Shown: positions 41,399 to 42,413 of the stretch, piece by piece
How positions within the stretch are numbered: the stretch's first letter is position 1
Layout of the letters: every line of letters starts with the position of its first letter
Assembly (NCBI GenBank): GCA_016927695.1
Contig: JAFGME010000182.1
Location: 1-42,413, forward strand
Length of the DNA: 42,413 bases
Origin: Bacteroidales bacterium
GTDB lineage: Bacteria; Bacteroidota; Bacteroidia; Bacteroidales; JAFGHD01
Direction: 5' to 3'
Translations under genes and position numbers: made by a program
The notes under the pieces: generated by a model
Seen by the model: only the letters and a program-made list of their open reading frames with translations
What the model was told of the DNA's origin: nothing
Databases searched by the model: none

Positions 41399-42385
41399 AT
41401 GAATACTAAGACGAATCCGGCCTTATTGGCCTTCATGATTTTGGTGACAGGATTACTTTTCTCAGGATGTAAGAAAGACGATGACGACGACGACAATCCG
41501 GCTCCCTCGAATGCTTACAGGATTATTGAAGAAATCTTTTATGAAGACGGGCAGGAAGATACCAGGGATGTCATTGAATACGCCGACAACAAAATTAAAA
41601 GGGTAACAAATTATGATTACAGCGCAAAGGCATGGAGCTTTGCCTCCAAAGACGAGTTGTCATACCCTGATGCTTCCACTGTGGAAATAATTACTTATGA
41701 TTATGACGATGACAACTGGATTGAGGATGACAAGGAGGTGATCAAATTTGCCAACAACCTCTGGTCTGAAAGCACCTCCTATAATTTTGACGGCGCTGCC
41801 TGGAACCCGACCAGCAAAAGCAGTTATGAGTATTCAGGGACGAAACTGATGAAAATGACAGATTACGATTATCTTGGAGGGATAGAGATTGCAGTGATGA
41901 AAATGGAATACGGCTGGGGCGGCGAAATTTTGCTTTACGCCACCACCTTTAGTTTCGACGGAACTGCATGGCAGGAGATAACAAAAGACACCATTACTTA
42001 TGAAGAAGGAGTGATTGCTAAAATAGAAACCTTTTCATTCGGCAGCAACGCATTTGTGACCAGGCATGAGTTCGCTTATGAATCGGGAAAGTTGAAATCA
42101 ATCTCCATCTACAATGTTGATTTCCTAGAGATCTGGCATCTTGCCTTTGTGTTCTCCTACCTTTATGATGAAGCAGGCAACCTGATTGAACAAACCCAGG
42201 TGATAGATTACATGGGCATCAGCAAAACTTATGAAACCGTTTACTCGTATGAAAAGGGAAGCGGGAATTTCAGGCAGTTATGGGGCGCCGGCAACGGTTG
42301 GTACTCCTGGTATCCCATACCCACAAAAAATCCCGGGGATAAGCAAGCTCAGATACACAGGTATCTGAATGAAATAACAAACTAA
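41399..42385 (+). CDS. Repeat-containing surface lipoprotein, unknown function
   Basis: The 328-residue protein starts with a lipoprotein signal (GLLFSGC, Cys 24) followed by KKDDDDDD. In Bacteroidota an acidic stretch right after the lipidated Cys acts as a surface-export signal, so surface exposure is likely. The body has imperfect repeats of about 45 residues built on a Y-x-Y-D core, then an A-W step and a charged strand, e.g. YDYSAKAWSFASKDE, YNFDGAAWNPTSKSS and FSFDGTAWQEITKDT, reminiscent of YD/beta-solenoid repeats. I do not recognise a named family. The gene ends 28 bases before the window edge and appears complete. Confidence 0.75.
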   Translation: MNTKTNPALLAFMILVTGLLFSGCKKDDDDDDNPAPSNAYRIIEEIFYEDGQEDTRDVIEYADNKIKRVTNYDYSAKAWSFASKDELSYPDASTVEIITYDYDDDNWIEDDKEVIKFANNLWSESTSYNFDGAAWNPTSKSSYEYSGTKLMKMTDYDYLGGIEIAVMKMEYGWGGEILLYATTFSFDGTAWQEITKDTITYEEGVIAKIETFSFGSNAFVTRHEFAYESGKLKSISIYNVDFLEIWHLAFVFSYLYDEAGNLIEQTQVIDYMGISKTYETVYSYEKGSGNFRQLWGAGNGWYSWYPIPTKNPGDKQAQIHRYLNEITN

Positions 42386-42413
42386 TTTTTTTATTCATAA
42401 ATTTTTCTACATT

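Noticed and set aside
41480-41500. GAC/GAT run as a tandem DNA repeat
   Set aside because: It simply encodes the Asp stretch of the lipoprotein export signal and is short and imperfect at DNA level.

Overview
The window reads as chromosomal DNA from a member of the Bacteroidota, probably Bacteroidales or a close relative. The evidence is the repeated Bacteroidota-type -7 element TAnnTTTG just upstream of genes, two large secreted proteins ending in type IX secretion (T9SS) sorting domains together with the T9SS protein PorT, an acidic surface-lipoprotein signal (Cys-Lys-Lys followed by six Asp), and ExbB/ExbD, TatD, AnsA and UbiE homologues of the Bacteroidota type. I saw no phage, transposase, CRISPR array or broken gene; coding density is high and no gene-free stretch exceeds about 280 bases.

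Layout. 130-4200 (minus): a YebC-type regulator, then an ECF sigma / anti-sigma / GIN-domain outer-membrane protein module in which the sigma gene and the GIN gene share one promoter architecture (GTAACA, 16 bp, CGTC). 4345-7838: a metallo-beta-lactamase-fold hydrolase, a divergent family 9 glycosyltransferase, and the tatD-ansA pair. 7951-10406: tRNA-Ser(GGA), then exbB, a small four-helix membrane protein and two exbD genes, closed by a strong bidirectional terminator. 10543-16460 (minus): two tandem paralogous PKD/T9SS cargo proteins of about 970 residues. 16494-18399 (minus): free methionine-R-sulfoxide reductase and tryptophanase.

18676-23025 (minus) is a tightly overlapping mevalonate-pathway operon: class II HMG-CoA reductase, a GYDIA-type GHMP kinase that is the best local candidate for the phosphomevalonate kinase step, diphosphomevalonate decarboxylase, and mevalonate kinase. 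Divergent from it, 23231-25944 (plus), lie a geranylgeranyl-reductase-family flavoprotein, the menaquinone methyltransferase UbiE/MenG and a cysteine-rich protein of unknown function. The divergent intergenic region carries a perfect palindrome plus a third half-site, suggesting that isoprenoid supply and isoprenoid/quinone modification are regulated together.

25994-35673 (minus) is a glycan-degradation gene set without SusC/SusD: a three-part SGNH-esterase/Asp-box (sialidase-like) protein, an alpha-galactosidase-like glycosidase, a GH2 beta-galactosidase with a LamG-like domain inserted in its small-chain domain, and an acid-phosphatase lipoprotein. A consensus promoter (TTTG, 19 bp, TATCTTTG) precedes the first gene. 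35824-39704 (minus): an unknown conserved protein, PorT (apparent TTG start), a heptose-7-phosphate kinase and a class I aminotransferase. 39850-42385: an exported protein with an HAYW-type motif, an apparently orphan LytTR response regulator, and a repeat-containing surface lipoprotein. All assignments come from reading motifs by eye; no database search was run.
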